Origin: Pseudomonadales bacterium
Lineage (GTDB): Bacteria > Pseudomonadota > Gammaproteobacteria > Pseudomonadales > UBA7239
DNA length: 15,402 nucleotides
Direction: 5' to 3'
Assembly (NCBI GenBank): GCA_020443005.1
Contig: JAGRJA010000150.1
Coordinates: 1 to 15,402 of the forward strand
Part shown: in pieces, positions 6,462 to 14,341 of the stretch
How the letters are laid out: each line of letters opens with the position of its first letter
Numbering within the stretch: the stretch's first letter is position 1
The notes under the pieces: generated by a model
Told to the model about the DNA's origin: nothing
Databases searched by the model: none
What the model saw: only the letters and a program-made list of their open reading frames with translations
Position numbers and translations under genes: made by a program

Positions 6462-7673
6462 ATGAGCGTCGCAGATCGCTGGTTACTACCTGACGGTATC
6501 GATGAATTACTGCCGGTCGAAGCCGAAAAGCTGGAAAGCCTCCGTCGCCAACTACTGGATCGCTACCGCTGCTGGGGCTACCAGCTTGTCATTCCACCTC
6601 TTGTCGAATTTACCGAATCACTTTTAATCAGCAGTCACCGCGACCTTGATATACAAACATTCAAGGTAACCGATCAGCTCAGCGGCCGCCTGATGGGTAT
6701 AAGGGCAGACATTACACCACAAACAGCACGCATCGATGCACACAGTCTTAATGAGGCTGGCCCTGCCCGGCTCTGCTATGCCGGCACCGTTCTCCGAACC
6801 CGGCCAAAAACAGCCCTCAGTTCTCGGGCACCGATACAGATTGGCGCCGAATGTTACGGTATTAATGAACTGGCTGCCGACAAGGAGGTTATCTGCCTGA
6901 TGCTGGAAACCCTGGCACTGGCCGGTGTTACATCCCCCCTGCTTTCTATTGGCGATGTTTCGATTTTTCGTGCCCTTGCCTCACTTTGCGGGCTGGATGA
7001 AGAACAGGAAAACCGTTTGCTGGATATTCTCCAACGCAAGGCCAAAACAGAATTAACACGCTTCATCGATCAGGAAATCAACGATAAAACCTACAGTCAC
7101 CTGCTGGAAAAACTGATCACCCTTTTTGGTGACAACAATGCCCGGCAAGACAACAGTGTTATTGAACAGGCCAGAACCATTCTGGCCGATGCACCCCTCA
7201 GTGTGCAGGTTGCCATCGATAATATCGAGCAGGTTATTCTTTACATTCAGCAGCGTTTCCCGAATGTACAGTGCTATGTCGATTTTGCTGAGCTACCCGG
7301 CTATCACTACCACTCGGGGCTGGTATTCGCTGCCTATGCTCCCGGTTATGGGGAGGCCGTTGCCAATGGTGGTCGCTACGATGATATCGGTGCCGTTTTC
7401 GGCCGGGCAAGACCTGCAACCGGCTTTAACGCCAACCTCAAGGCCCTGATTGATATGGGCGAGGTTAGCACAGCAAAAACAGCTGCCATTCTGACCAGAG
7501 ACGATGGCACAATTGAGCAATGGCAGGCAATACAATCACTTCGGAATCAGGGCGAAACTGTCGTGTTCTTGCTCGGTGATGAAGACATTGGCTCCGAAAA
7601 GTCCGTTTTTGACCGGGAGTTGGTTAAGGTCAACGGAAGTTATACCTGCCAACCGATAAACCATGAAAAGTAA
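6462..7673 (+). CDS. hisZ: ATP phosphoribosyltransferase regulatory subunit
   Basis: HisZ is a catalytically dead relative of histidyl-tRNA synthetase that binds the short form of HisG and allows histidine feedback on the first step of histidine synthesis. The 403-aa protein starts with WLLPDGIDELLPVEAEKL, carries the aaRS-like motif-2 region IRADITPQTARIDA and the block YHSGLVFAAYAPG followed by NGGRYDDIG. It lacks the C-terminal anticodon-binding domain of real HisRS, as expected. It implies that the genome encodes a short-form HisG elsewhere. The ATG has AGAGGA upstream at good spacing, spanning the DUF2065 stop, so the two are likely translated together. Adjacent purA is the usual proteobacterial neighbour. 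Confidence 0.94.
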   Translation: MSVADRWLLPDGIDELLPVEAEKLESLRRQLLDRYRCWGYQLVIPPLVEFTESLLISSHRDLDIQTFKVTDQLSGRLMGIRADITPQTARIDAHSLNEAGPARLCYAGTVLRTRPKTALSSRAPIQIGAECYGINELAADKEVICLMLETLALAGVTSPLLSIGDVSIFRALASLCGLDEEQENRLLDILQRKAKTELTRFIDQEINDKTYSHLLEKLITLFGDNNARQDNSVIEQARTILADAPLSVQVAIDNIEQVILYIQQRFPNVQCYVDFAELPGYHYHSGLVFAAYAPGYGEAVANGGRYDDIGAVFGRARPATGFNANLKALIDMGEVSTAKTAAILTRDDGTIEQWQAIQSLRNQGETVVFLLGDEDIGSEKSVFDRELVKVNGSYTCQPINHEK

Positions 7674-7675
7674 AA

Positions 7676-7691
7676 TCGCAAGGGCTTGCTT
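7676..7691. promoter_or_regulatory. PurR-box-like palindrome upstream of purA
   Basis: TCGCAAGGGCTTGCTT matches 11 of 16 positions of the enterobacterial PurR operator (ACGCAAACGTTTGCGT, from memory) and lies in the 53-nt hisZ-purA gap, 35 nt before the purA ATG. A poor promoter (TTGCTT, 17 bp, AATAGA) would overlap it. The central CpG that PurR intercalates is GG here, and a PurR in this lineage is not established, so this is a candidate only. Confidence 0.25.
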
Positions 7692-7726
7692 TTCTTCCAC
7701 TGAAATCAAATAGAGTTCGTTTCAAA

Positions 7727-9019
7727 ATGGGTAAAAATGTCGTAATTCTTGGAACACAATGGGGTGATGAAGGCAAGGGTAAAATTGTCGATCTCCTTAC
7801 CGATAAAGCTGATGCTGTTGTACGCTTTCAGGGTGGTCACAACGCCGGTCATACGCTGGTGATTGAAGGAAAAACCACCGTATTACACCTCATTCCCTCC
7901 GGCATTCTTCGGGACAATGTCACCTGTCTCATCGGCAATGGCGTGGTTCTGGCGCCCGATGCACTGATGAAAGAGATCAGGGAGCTGGAAGAAAAAGGTA
8001 TTCCCGTGAGGGACCGACTGAAACTGAGCCCGAATTGCCCGCTTATCCTCCCTTATCATGTCGCTCTTGACCAGGCGCGGGAAACCGCAAGAGGCAGCAG
8101 TAAAATAGGTACAACAGGGCGTGGCATTGGCCCGGCCTATGAAGACAAGGTTGCAAGACGCGGACTGCGGCTCGGCGATGTGCTTGACCCCAAACGCTTT
8201 CGGGAACGGCTCCGTGAGCTGGTGTCCTACCATAACTTTATGCTGACAGAATTCTACAAGGTAGCTGCCGTTGATTTTGAAACTACCTATGAACAGGCAA
8301 TGCAACTCGCCGAAGAAATAAAACCGATGATTGCCGATATCACCAGCCTGCTGCACAGTTATCGTAAAAAAGGCAGCAACCTCCTGTTCGAGGGCGCTCA
8401 GGGTTCACTGCTCGATATCGACCACGGCACTTACCCATTTGTAACTTCTTCCAACACAACAGCCGGTGGCACAGCAACCGGCAGCGGTTTCGGCCCCTGT
8501 TATCTCGATTATATTCTCGGTATTACAAAAGCCTACACCACCCGTGTTGGCTCTGGCCCCTTCCCCACTGAATTGTTCGATGACACCGGGGAGTATCTCG
8601 GAAAAAAAGGTCATGAATTCGGGGCGACTACCGGGCGCAAGAGACGCTGCGGCTGGTTCGATGCTGTTGCGGTAAGACGCGCCATCGAGATCAACAGTAT
8701 TACCGGCCTGTGCCTGACCAAACTGGATGTTCTCGACGGCATTGAAACCATTCGTATCTGTGTTGCCTATAAAGATGCAGAAGGACGGGAGATTGATATG
8801 CCTGCCAGTGCGGATGGTTACGAGCACCTGCAAACTGTTTATGAAGACATGCCCGGATGGAGAGAGTCGACAATCGGGGCAAAAAGCCTCGATGAATTAC
8901 CCGACAATGCCAGGGCCTATATCAAAAGGCTCGAAGAGCTGGTTCAGGCGCCGATTGACATTATTTCAACCGGCCCCGACCGTGTAGAGACAATCACTTT
9001 GCGGCATCCGTTCAGCTGA
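7727..9019 (+). CDS. purA: adenylosuccinate synthetase
   Basis: Joins IMP and aspartate using GTP to give adenylosuccinate, the first step from IMP to AMP. At 430 aa it has the usual bacterial length. Signature GTQWGDEGKGK at the N-terminus includes catalytic Asp14; His42 lies in GGHNAGHT. GRGIGPAYEDK, LFEGAQGSLLDIDHGTYPF and the GTP/IMP blocks TTGRKRRCGW, CLTKLDVLDG and STGPDR are all present. The ATG at 7727 gives the standard MGKNVVILGTQWG start; only a weak GAG is upstream. It follows hisZ by 53 nt and ends 91 nt before the stop of the convergent PilZ gene. Confidence 0.98.
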   Translation: MGKNVVILGTQWGDEGKGKIVDLLTDKADAVVRFQGGHNAGHTLVIEGKTTVLHLIPSGILRDNVTCLIGNGVVLAPDALMKEIRELEEKGIPVRDRLKLSPNCPLILPYHVALDQARETARGSSKIGTTGRGIGPAYEDKVARRGLRLGDVLDPKRFRERLRELVSYHNFMLTEFYKVAAVDFETTYEQAMQLAEEIKPMIADITSLLHSYRKKGSNLLFEGAQGSLLDIDHGTYPFVTSSNTTAGGTATGSGFGPCYLDYILGITKAYTTRVGSGPFPTELFDDTGEYLGKKGHEFGATTGRKRRCGWFDAVAVRRAIEINSITGLCLTKLDVLDGIETIRICVAYKDAEGREIDMPASADGYEHLQTVYEDMPGWRESTIGAKSLDELPDNARAYIKRLEELVQAPIDIISTGPDRVETITLRHPFS

Positions 9020-9090
9020 TCTTTTCTGGCACTGGACTCGGTATATTTAAAACACCAGACGCTGGCCCTGTAAAGTCTGCGTCTGTTGCC

Positions 9091-9133
9091 GCCAGCTGCT
9101 TTGGCCTGCGCTAGGCTTTGGAAAGCAGCTGGC
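9091..9133. repeat. 12-bp perfect inverted repeat across the purA/PilZ junction
   Basis: GCCAGCTGCTTT (9091-9102) and AAAGCAGCTGGC (9122-9133) are exact reverse complements separated by 19 nt. The right arm lies in the last codons of the PilZ gene, and its stop codon is in the loop. It lies 3' of purA as well. It could serve as a bidirectional transcript-end structure, but there is no downstream T-run on either strand. Confidence 0.6.
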
Positions 9134-9482
9134 TAACCTGTTCCTTCCAGCCTTGCAGGTCGGTCTGGTCGTTCTCAAGAATACGAAAACCCACAAGAAA
9201 AATACCCGCCACATCACATTGCCTGACCCACATCACTTCACCGGTAAGATTAAAAGTTGCCGTAGGCTTCGAACACTGAACACACAAGGGCAAGAGACTA
9301 CCGGCAGGCAGCTCATAATCCAGCTTGACCTGTAAACCATTGGCAGATACATCCACTGTTTCCGAAATGGTGACCTTTACCGGTGGTGGCTCACCGTTTG
9401 GCGAAGCGCTGGTTTCAATAAAAACAGTAATCGAGTCGACCAATCTGTATTCACTGCGGTGGTTATTGTCGGAAGACATCAT
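9111..9482 (-). CDS. single-domain PilZ protein, likely c-di-GMP binder
   Basis: A 123-aa cytosolic protein consisting of little more than one PilZ domain. Both c-di-GMP motifs are visible: R9-xxx-R13 in HRSEYRL near the N-terminus, and DVSANGLQV about 35 residues later (D/NxSxxG). The beta-barrel strands SLLPLCVQ, ATFNLTGEVMWV and FLVGFRIL follow, then a short C-terminal helix. PilZ proteins pass c-di-GMP levels to motility, surface or secretion machinery. The partner here is plausibly the DUF1631-like protein, whose stop lies only 5 nt upstream on the same strand. Two adjacent ATGs (9482 and 9479) follow AAGG; the choice changes one residue. The 3' end forms part of a 12-bp inverted repeat. 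Confidence 0.88.
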   Translation of the reverse strand: MMSSDNNHRSEYRLVDSITVFIETSASPNGEPPPVKVTISETVDVSANGLQVKLDYELPAGSLLPLCVQCSKPTATFNLTGEVMWVRQCDVAGIFLVGFRILENDQTDLQGWKEQVSQLLSKA

Positions 9483-9487
9483 GCGCC

Positions 9488-11323
9488 TTATTCTTTTCTC
9501 AGGGTTTTGATAACCCTGGCCAGGGAGTGTTCAAACTGGTCTGCTTCTTCCGTCAGGATAACATTGCCCTCAAGCATCATATGAGCAAATTCATCAAAAC
9601 TGTAAGTACCGACCTTGACACCGGTTTTGTTAACAAAAATCAGCTTCTTGGTTGAAGCAATTAATACAGCAAGTTTGTGTTTCTGTATGCCTTGTTCAGT
9701 TTTGAATTCAAACCACGAGCCTATCTTGAACAGACAGACCTTCCGATAGGTTTCTTCAAACTCGCTGCTGTCCTGGCTCTGCAAGCGCTCCTCTTCCCGG
9801 AGTTTGTCTTCACGCTCGCGCTTTTCCCTCTCCAGCTTTTCCATTTTCATGCGTTGCAAATTGGCAAGCCGGTTTTTTTCTGCAAGCTCTTCCGCTTCGC
9901 GCTGTGCCTTTTCCTGAGCCAGCTGCCGCTCTTTCTCGAGTTGCTGTTCCTGTTCTTTTTGCTCTTCTTCGAGGCGATAATACTGTATAAAGTCAGGTAT
10001 AGCCTGCTTTTTGCAACGGGTCATTAATTGTTTGCTTTCCAGCAACACAAAATTTTGCACAGACAAATCATAGGCAAATTCTTCAAGACTTTTTTCCAGG
10101 CATTTGGCACCCTGTGCATTCACGAACAACACCTGTTGCGTTTCTTCAAGCCTCAATGCCAGCTTGCAACGAATGTCCTCGCCCCGGTCATTGGTGTAGA
10201 TCATCCACTGCCCCGGCTGAACAGCTTCAGCCTTCGCCAACAGTGCCGAACTCACCGATGTATTGATATCATTCAACTCATCAAGAAAGGAAAGGGGAAC
10301 CACTTCCTCGCAACCCAGCTCTTCCGTATCCAGCGGCAAGCCTCTGAGCACGCGCATATGCAGCTCTTCCAGACCACCAAGCCAATGCTCCATATCCGCC
10401 TCGGTGCAGACATTGCCAACAAGCCTTTCAAGGTGTTGGGGAAGTTTGGGAATAATCTGGTATATGCGCTGTTTGGCGGTTGCGTCATTCTGTGGCGTAA
10501 GGGAGACAACCAGTTCTTCCACAATTTTGACGGCTCTCTTCCACTCCTGGCTTTGGGCGTCGTGTTTGAGTAACAACATGTAGAGCGCATCACGCAGCGG
10601 GCCATGTATAAAAAGAATCGCGTGTCGTCGCAGGCTGCTGCCCTTTGTCAGCCTGTTGATCAGCGTATCGACGGTGCGGCGCGCACGACGGGTTTCCATA
10701 ACCCCCAGTTCTGATTCACAGACCCTTTTTTCCAGCAAAGCAGCTCGATTGAGCTCCTTCTCAGTTGCCTCATTAAAAGTTGAAACCGTTCGCTCAATGG
10801 AAATTGCGTCATCAACCGAACCCAGCAAAAACGCCAATGTATCAAGGCGTTGTAAGGCCTTCTCGGCCGTTTTACCCAACGCACGCGTCCAGCCGATCAG
10901 CCACTCGCCAATGCTGTCCATCAACTGCAACGAGAATATTGCAGTATCCTGAAAAAAACCGCTATCAAGCAGCAGGCTCTGTGCAGTCACAAAACGAAAA
11001 AGAAAAAGTTTGTCGGAAAGCTCTTCGTCGAGCCCGGCATCTTCGACAAAGGCATCAAACAACAAATCGGTAAATTTGAGAATATTCGTCGAACGGGCGG
11101 TCAGTTTACCCGCGTAATCAGGATTGAGGGTAATCAATTGCTCAAGGCTCTGCAGGTCATCCCCTTGAAGGCGATCACGATGCAGCTGCCCCAATGCGAA
11201 AAAAAGAGCCTGTTCAGCTTTTTTATTCGCTGAAAACGCTTCTTCCGTCATCTTTTCAGGCTTCGCTGAAAACGCTTCTTCGAGAACCGCTTCTAAGCGC
11301 ATAACCACCACATTCTCCGACAC
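9488..11323 (-). CDS. DUF1631-like protein with duplicated C-terminal module
   Basis: A 611-aa soluble-looking protein with no signal peptide or membrane segment. Residues ~35-365 are mainly helical, including GSSLRRHAILFIHGPLRDALY. A ~60-residue beta-rich module at 369-430 (QPGQWMIYTND, CKLALRL, QVLFVNAQGAK) is followed by a highly charged coiled coil at 449-520 (Glu/Lys/Arg/Gln heptads), then a second copy of the module at 531-592 (KIGSWFEFKTE, HKLAVLI, KLIFVNKTGVK). The modules resemble the C-terminal part of DUF1631 proteins, family of unknown function. The assignment is from memory of the motif. Start GTG 11323 has GGAG 3 nt upstream; ATG 11302 is the alternative. It is probably co-transcribed with the PilZ gene. 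The 5' end carries a 20-bp direct repeat. Confidence 0.75.
   Translation of the reverse strand: MSENVVVMRLEAVLEEAFSAKPEKMTEEAFSANKKAEQALFFALGQLHRDRLQGDDLQSLEQLITLNPDYAGKLTARSTNILKFTDLLFDAFVEDAGLDEELSDKLFLFRFVTAQSLLLDSGFFQDTAIFSLQLMDSIGEWLIGWTRALGKTAEKALQRLDTLAFLLGSVDDAISIERTVSTFNEATEKELNRAALLEKRVCESELGVMETRRARRTVDTLINRLTKGSSLRRHAILFIHGPLRDALYMLLLKHDAQSQEWKRAVKIVEELVVSLTPQNDATAKQRIYQIIPKLPQHLERLVGNVCTEADMEHWLGGLEELHMRVLRGLPLDTEELGCEEVVPLSFLDELNDINTSVSSALLAKAEAVQPGQWMIYTNDRGEDIRCKLALRLEETQQVLFVNAQGAKCLEKSLEEFAYDLSVQNFVLLESKQLMTRCKKQAIPDFIQYYRLEEEQKEQEQQLEKERQLAQEKAQREAEELAEKNRLANLQRMKMEKLEREKREREDKLREEERLQSQDSSEFEETYRKVCLFKIGSWFEFKTEQGIQKHKLAVLIASTKKLIFVNKTGVKVGTYSFDEFAHMMLEGNVILTEEADQFEHSLARVIKTLRKE
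11226..11281. repeat. 20-bp direct repeat in the DUF1631-like gene
   Basis: TTCGCTGAAAACGCTTCTTC occurs at 11226-11245 and again at 11262-11281, 36 bp apart. The offset keeps frame (12 codons), so the protein reads EEAFSA twice near its N-terminus. This looks like a recent in-frame tandem duplication or slippage product. Confidence 0.85.
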
Positions 11324-11449
11324 AGACTCCTGTCTTTCATTTTGATCATCAAGTCTCCAGATGCTACAGCATTTTACAAGGAATAACTTGATAGAGTTAA
11401 TATTCTCTGCAAGTATAGAAAACCGACTACCATTAACAAAGGTTTTTTT

Positions 11450-12823
11450 ATGTCACTGCGTATCACTGCTCTCACTGTTTTCCTTTTAGTCATCGCGCCA
11501 CCCCTCTGGGCGAAAGTCAGCCCGGAAGAAGCAGAAAAGCTGGGGACAGTGCTCACACCCATGGGAGCAATCGCTGAAGGCAATGAAGCCGGTACCATTC
11601 CGCCTTACACGGGCGAAATGCTCGGCGCACCGGAGTGGGTTGATTACAAGGGAACGGGTACGCACTACCCGGATCCCTATCCCGAAGAAAAACCGCTTTT
11701 CACCATTACAGGCCAGAATTACAAAACATACAGCAATAACCTGACAGACGGCCAGATCGCCCTGTTTGAAATGTACCCTGACACCTTTCGCATGCCGGTT
11801 TACCCCAGTAAACGCGATACCCGCTACAGCGACTTTCTGCATGAAAATGTCAAACTGAATGCAATGTCGGCCGAAATTGTCTCCGAAGGCAATGGCACCG
11901 GCAATGCCTTCTTTGGCACACCTTTCCCCTTCGCAACGACCGGTCTCGAGCTCATCTGGAACCATCAGGCGGCCCCGCAATTTGAGGCATCCTCCGGAAT
12001 ACTTGATGGCGCCGCGGTGTTTGTCGATGGCAGCATCAGTACACGCACCACACTGGAAGAACGCTACATTCTTTTCTTCTCTGAAAGAATGGGACGCGAG
12101 GCCTTCAACAACCAGGATTACGGCGGCATGATCATGGTGCAGATTCTGGGGCCGGTTCGCAAAAAAGGCGAGGTTATTCTTGTTCACGAATTCAGGGATG
12201 TTTCCATTGCTTCCCGTAATGCCTGGCAATACCTGCCCGGTACTCGCAGAGTCAGGCGAGCACCGACCATTGCCTATGACTTCCCCGACGGGCCGGGTGG
12301 ACTGCGCACCGTTGACGATGCACTGCTCTTTAACGGAGCAACAGACCGCTATACCTGGAAAATGGAAGCCAAAAGAGAATTGTATATCCCTTACAACAAT
12401 AATCGGCTAGACGACCCTGTCGTATCCTACGAGACCATTTTGACACCTCGCCATCTCAACCCTGACCTCATGCGCTATGAACTGCATCGCTGCTGGGTTG
12501 TTGTCGGTGTACTGCGCGATGGCAAACGACACATTTACTCGAAACGCCGCCTCTACCTCGAGGAAGATTCCTGGGCAGGCGCATTGGCCGATAATTACGA
12601 TGGCCAGGACAGGTTGTGGCGCACCAATATGCGCACCTTCGTCAACCAGTACGATCTTCCCGGCATGGGTGCAAGAGTCGAGGTCTACCACGACCTGCAG
12701 AAACAGGCCTATCTTGCCAATTACCTGATAAACGAACAGAAGGGGCCACCGGAAATTGTTTCTGAAATCTGGGATGACAATTATTTTACGGTGACAACAC
12801 TACGCAAATTGGGCAAACGCTAA
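11450..12823 (+). CDS. exported DUF1329 family protein
   Basis: A 457-aa protein with a clear signal peptide: MSLRITALTVFLLVIAPPLW followed by AK, with likely cleavage after Ala21, so it is periplasmic or outer-membrane associated. The mature part has the DUF1329 layout: KVSPEEAEKLGTVLTPMGAI at the start, GTIPPYTGE, then blocks PGTRRVRRAPTIAYDFPDGPGG and GATDRYTWKMEAKRELYIPYNN in shortened form, which fit a LolA/LolB-like beta fold. Function is unproven. DUF1329 genes often accompany a DUF1302 outer-membrane protein and an RND-type exporter; none is seen here, so this is an isolated copy. AAAGG lies about 8 nt before the ATG. The 126-bp gap to the divergent DUF1631-like gene is AT-rich, with only poor promoter matches (TTGATA at 11388, TATAGA at 11414, 20-bp spacer). 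Confidence 0.85.
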   Translation: MSLRITALTVFLLVIAPPLWAKVSPEEAEKLGTVLTPMGAIAEGNEAGTIPPYTGEMLGAPEWVDYKGTGTHYPDPYPEEKPLFTITGQNYKTYSNNLTDGQIALFEMYPDTFRMPVYPSKRDTRYSDFLHENVKLNAMSAEIVSEGNGTGNAFFGTPFPFATTGLELIWNHQAAPQFEASSGILDGAAVFVDGSISTRTTLEERYILFFSERMGREAFNNQDYGGMIMVQILGPVRKKGEVILVHEFRDVSIASRNAWQYLPGTRRVRRAPTIAYDFPDGPGGLRTVDDALLFNGATDRYTWKMEAKRELYIPYNNNRLDDPVVSYETILTPRHLNPDLMRYELHRCWVVVGVLRDGKRHIYSKRRLYLEEDSWAGALADNYDGQDRLWRTNMRTFVNQYDLPGMGARVEVYHDLQKQAYLANYLINEQKGPPEIVSEIWDDNYFTVTTLRKLGKR

Positions 12824-12845
12824 AACCGTTGCCTTCTTTCGCCGT

Positions 12846-12895
12846 GGCCAGCCCGTCCCGCTTCCCATAATAGCCACAAGGGAACACGGCTGGCC
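12846..12895. repeat. nested inverted repeat between convergent DUF1329 and chrR genes
   Basis: GGCCAGCC (12846-12853) pairs with GGCTGGCC (12888-12895); inside it TTCCC (12862-12866) pairs with GGGAA (12880-12884). It occupies most of the 79-nt gap between the two stop codons, as a bidirectional terminator would. No T-tract is present on either side, so termination would not be of the classic type. Confidence 0.5.
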
Positions 12896-12902
12896 GGGGC
12901 AA

Positions 12903-13601
12903 TTACTTGTTAACCTGTAGAAACGGGTTCATTAATCGGGTTAACGGGCCGGTAAACCGTATTGGCTCACTCAGCAGGGATAAACAAATACATTCCGTAT
13001 CGCTACTTGCTACTGGTTCATGCTGGTCTTCGGTATTTCTCACCACGAAATCGCCCGGCTGATAACAGCCTTCATGGTCTGAAAAACTACCCTTGAGCAC
13101 AATCGTCACCTCTTCTCCACGGTGCCCATGTTCAAACACCTTGCCACCCGGTGCAATTCGCTGCATGGAAACCTCATACTGACTGTCTCCGACCGGCAAA
13201 TAGGTAATCCGCAGAGACTTGCCCAGCCTTTTCCAGGGCAAGGCATCGTAACCATCAGGTATCAATTTCATCAGAGGCCGTGGAATAAGCGACTTCAATG
13301 GCTGGCCTGCAGCTCGTCGGCAAGTAGCCGTCTCTGCGACCGAAGGTGCTGTTTGATCCCCACTTTTTATTTCAGGCAGGGAAGCCGCCTTTGACATAAT
13401 CCTTTCAAAAAGGTCTTCAGACAACGGTGCTGTTTCAGCGGTTTCCAGAAAAGAACCACCCATATCTGCCAGGCGTTTGATATCTGCCCGACACTGCTCA
13501 CAATATTCAATATGCGTAGCAATACACAGCAGTTTACCGGCAGAAAGATTGCCGGCAGCGTAAGCCATAAGCTCCTGTTCATTTGGATGTAAACGGGTCA
13601 T
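12903..13601 (-). CDS. chrR: ChrR-type zinc anti-sigma factor with cupin domain
   Basis: Holds the partner ECF sigma factor inactive until singlet oxygen or a related oxidant is present. The 232-aa protein has both ChrR domains. The N-terminal zinc anti-sigma domain carries H5, H30, C34 and C37 (HIEYCEQC). The C-terminal cupin-like domain carries H158, H160, E164 and H194 (FEHGHRGEEV and DQHEP). Spacings equal those of the Rhodobacter sphaeroides ChrR ligands (H141, H143, E147, H177, as I recall), and the pair C204/C206 also has its counterpart there. Its ATG shares one base with the sigma stop (TGATG), so the two are translationally coupled. This is an apparently intact sensor. Confidence 0.93.
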   Translation of the reverse strand: MTRLHPNEQELMAYAAGNLSAGKLLCIATHIEYCEQCRADIKRLADMGGSFLETAETAPLSEDLFERIMSKAASLPEIKSGDQTAPSVAETATCRRAAGQPLKSLIPRPLMKLIPDGYDALPWKRLGKSLRITYLPVGDSQYEVSMQRIAPGGKVFEHGHRGEEVTIVLKGSFSDHEGCYQPGDFVVRNTEDQHEPVASSDTECICLSLLSEPIRFTGPLTRLMNPFLQVNK

Positions 13602-14236
13602 CAGTTCACCTCCCCGTGTAATAATTTGAGTTTTTCCATCGCCAGCCTGATTCGCGACTTGACTGTGCCCAAGGGAACACCAAAAGCTTCGGCCACTTCC
13701 TGCTGGGTTTTACCTTCAATGTACACCGCCTGCAGCACCTGCCTTTGCATATCCGGTAATTCCATCAGGGCCTCGCGCACCTGACGCCCAACCTGGCGAG
13801 CGTGCAAATGATCCACATGATCAAAATCATCCGTTTCTTCAGGAAAGAAATCCTCGCTATCCAGAGAAACTTCGCTATTCTGGTTTTTTCGCAACATGTC
13901 GACACGCTTGTTCCTGGCAAGCGTAAATATCCAGGTACTCGCCGCCGCCTTGTTGCTATCAAACAAATGGGATTTATTCCACACCAGCAGCATCACTTCC
14001 TGAACAAGTTCTTCGGCAAACTGTGATGGACTGGAAAAACCGGCACTGTTCTTCAATGCATAGGATTTGAGACGAGGGCCAAAGTGATCATAAAGCTTGC
14101 GAAAAGCCTGTTGGTCGCGCCCGGCCACTTTAACCAGCACTTTTGACCAGTCAGCAGGTGTTTTTGGGTGTGTGTCACTCTGCATGGGTGTATGGCTCGG
14201 CTTCCAGGAAATTGACACCTGATCAATAATTGACAT
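13601..14236 (-). CDS. rpoE: ECF sigma factor, RpoE/ChrR (ECF11) type
   Basis: Extracytoplasmic-function sigma factor of 211 aa from the chosen start. Region 2 runs from FRKLYDHFGPRLKSYA through EELVQEVMLLVWNK and STWIFTLARNKRVDMLRK; region 4 covers LMELPDMQRQVLQAVYIEG and the helix-turn-helix TQQEVAEAFGVPLGTVKSRI. No other domain is present. The frame can be extended to a GTG at 14290, but that would put the predicted -10 element inside the coding region. ATG 14236 is preceded at 5 nt by GGTGG, better than ATG 14248, so I use it. The stop overlaps the chrR start by 1 nt. By family knowledge this sigma is freed when ChrR is lost during singlet-oxygen stress, and activates its own promoter and lipid- and photo-repair genes. 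Confidence 0.92.
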   Translation of the reverse strand: MSIIDQVSISWKPSHTPMQSDTHPKTPADWSKVLVKVAGRDQQAFRKLYDHFGPRLKSYALKNSAGFSSPSQFAEELVQEVMLLVWNKSHLFDSNKAAASTWIFTLARNKRVDMLRKNQNSEVSLDSEDFFPEETDDFDHVDHLHARQVGRQVREALMELPDMQRQVLQAVYIEGKTQQEVAEAFGVPLGTVKSRIRLAMEKLKLLHGEVN

Positions 14237-14276
14237 TGTGACCACCATTGTTTCACAGCTTTGAATGAATATCACT

Positions 14277-14306
14277 CTTGTACGCTGCACTTCGCTCTTT
14301 GGATCA
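14277..14306 (-). promoter_or_regulatory. autoregulatory ECF promoter of rpoE-chrR
   Basis: On the minus strand TGATCC (14306-14301), an 18-bp spacer and TACAAG (14282-14277) precede the sigma gene. TGATCC is the -35 hexamer I recall for Rhodobacter RpoE-dependent promoters. Transcription would start near 14270, giving a ~34-nt leader to ATG 14236. This supports the downstream start and positive autoregulation. Confidence 0.65.
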
Positions 14307-14341
14307 CAACAGACTTTCCTGTTTTTTTATCTGAAAAAAGG

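Noticed and set aside
10028..10573. 181-aa plus-strand ORF within the DUF1631-like gene
   Set aside because: It is antisense to a long gene with clear domain structure and has no start signal; its composition (Phe/Leu/Gln-rich) is that of a reversed coiled-coil and helical region.
11343..11348. TGATCA as a further RpoE-type -35 element in the DUF1631/DUF1329 gap
   Set aside because: No TACAAG-like -10 hexamer lies 17-18 bp downstream, so there is no support beyond a partial hexamer.
11486..12229. 247-aa minus-strand ORF opposite the DUF1329 gene
   Set aside because: The plus-strand gene has a signal peptide, a ribosome site and family motifs; the reverse frame shows none of these.
14237..14290. 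Longer sigma factor starting at GTG 14290
   Set aside because: The predicted -10 element TACAAG (14282-14277) would lie within its second to fifth codons, and ATG 14236 has a better ribosome site.
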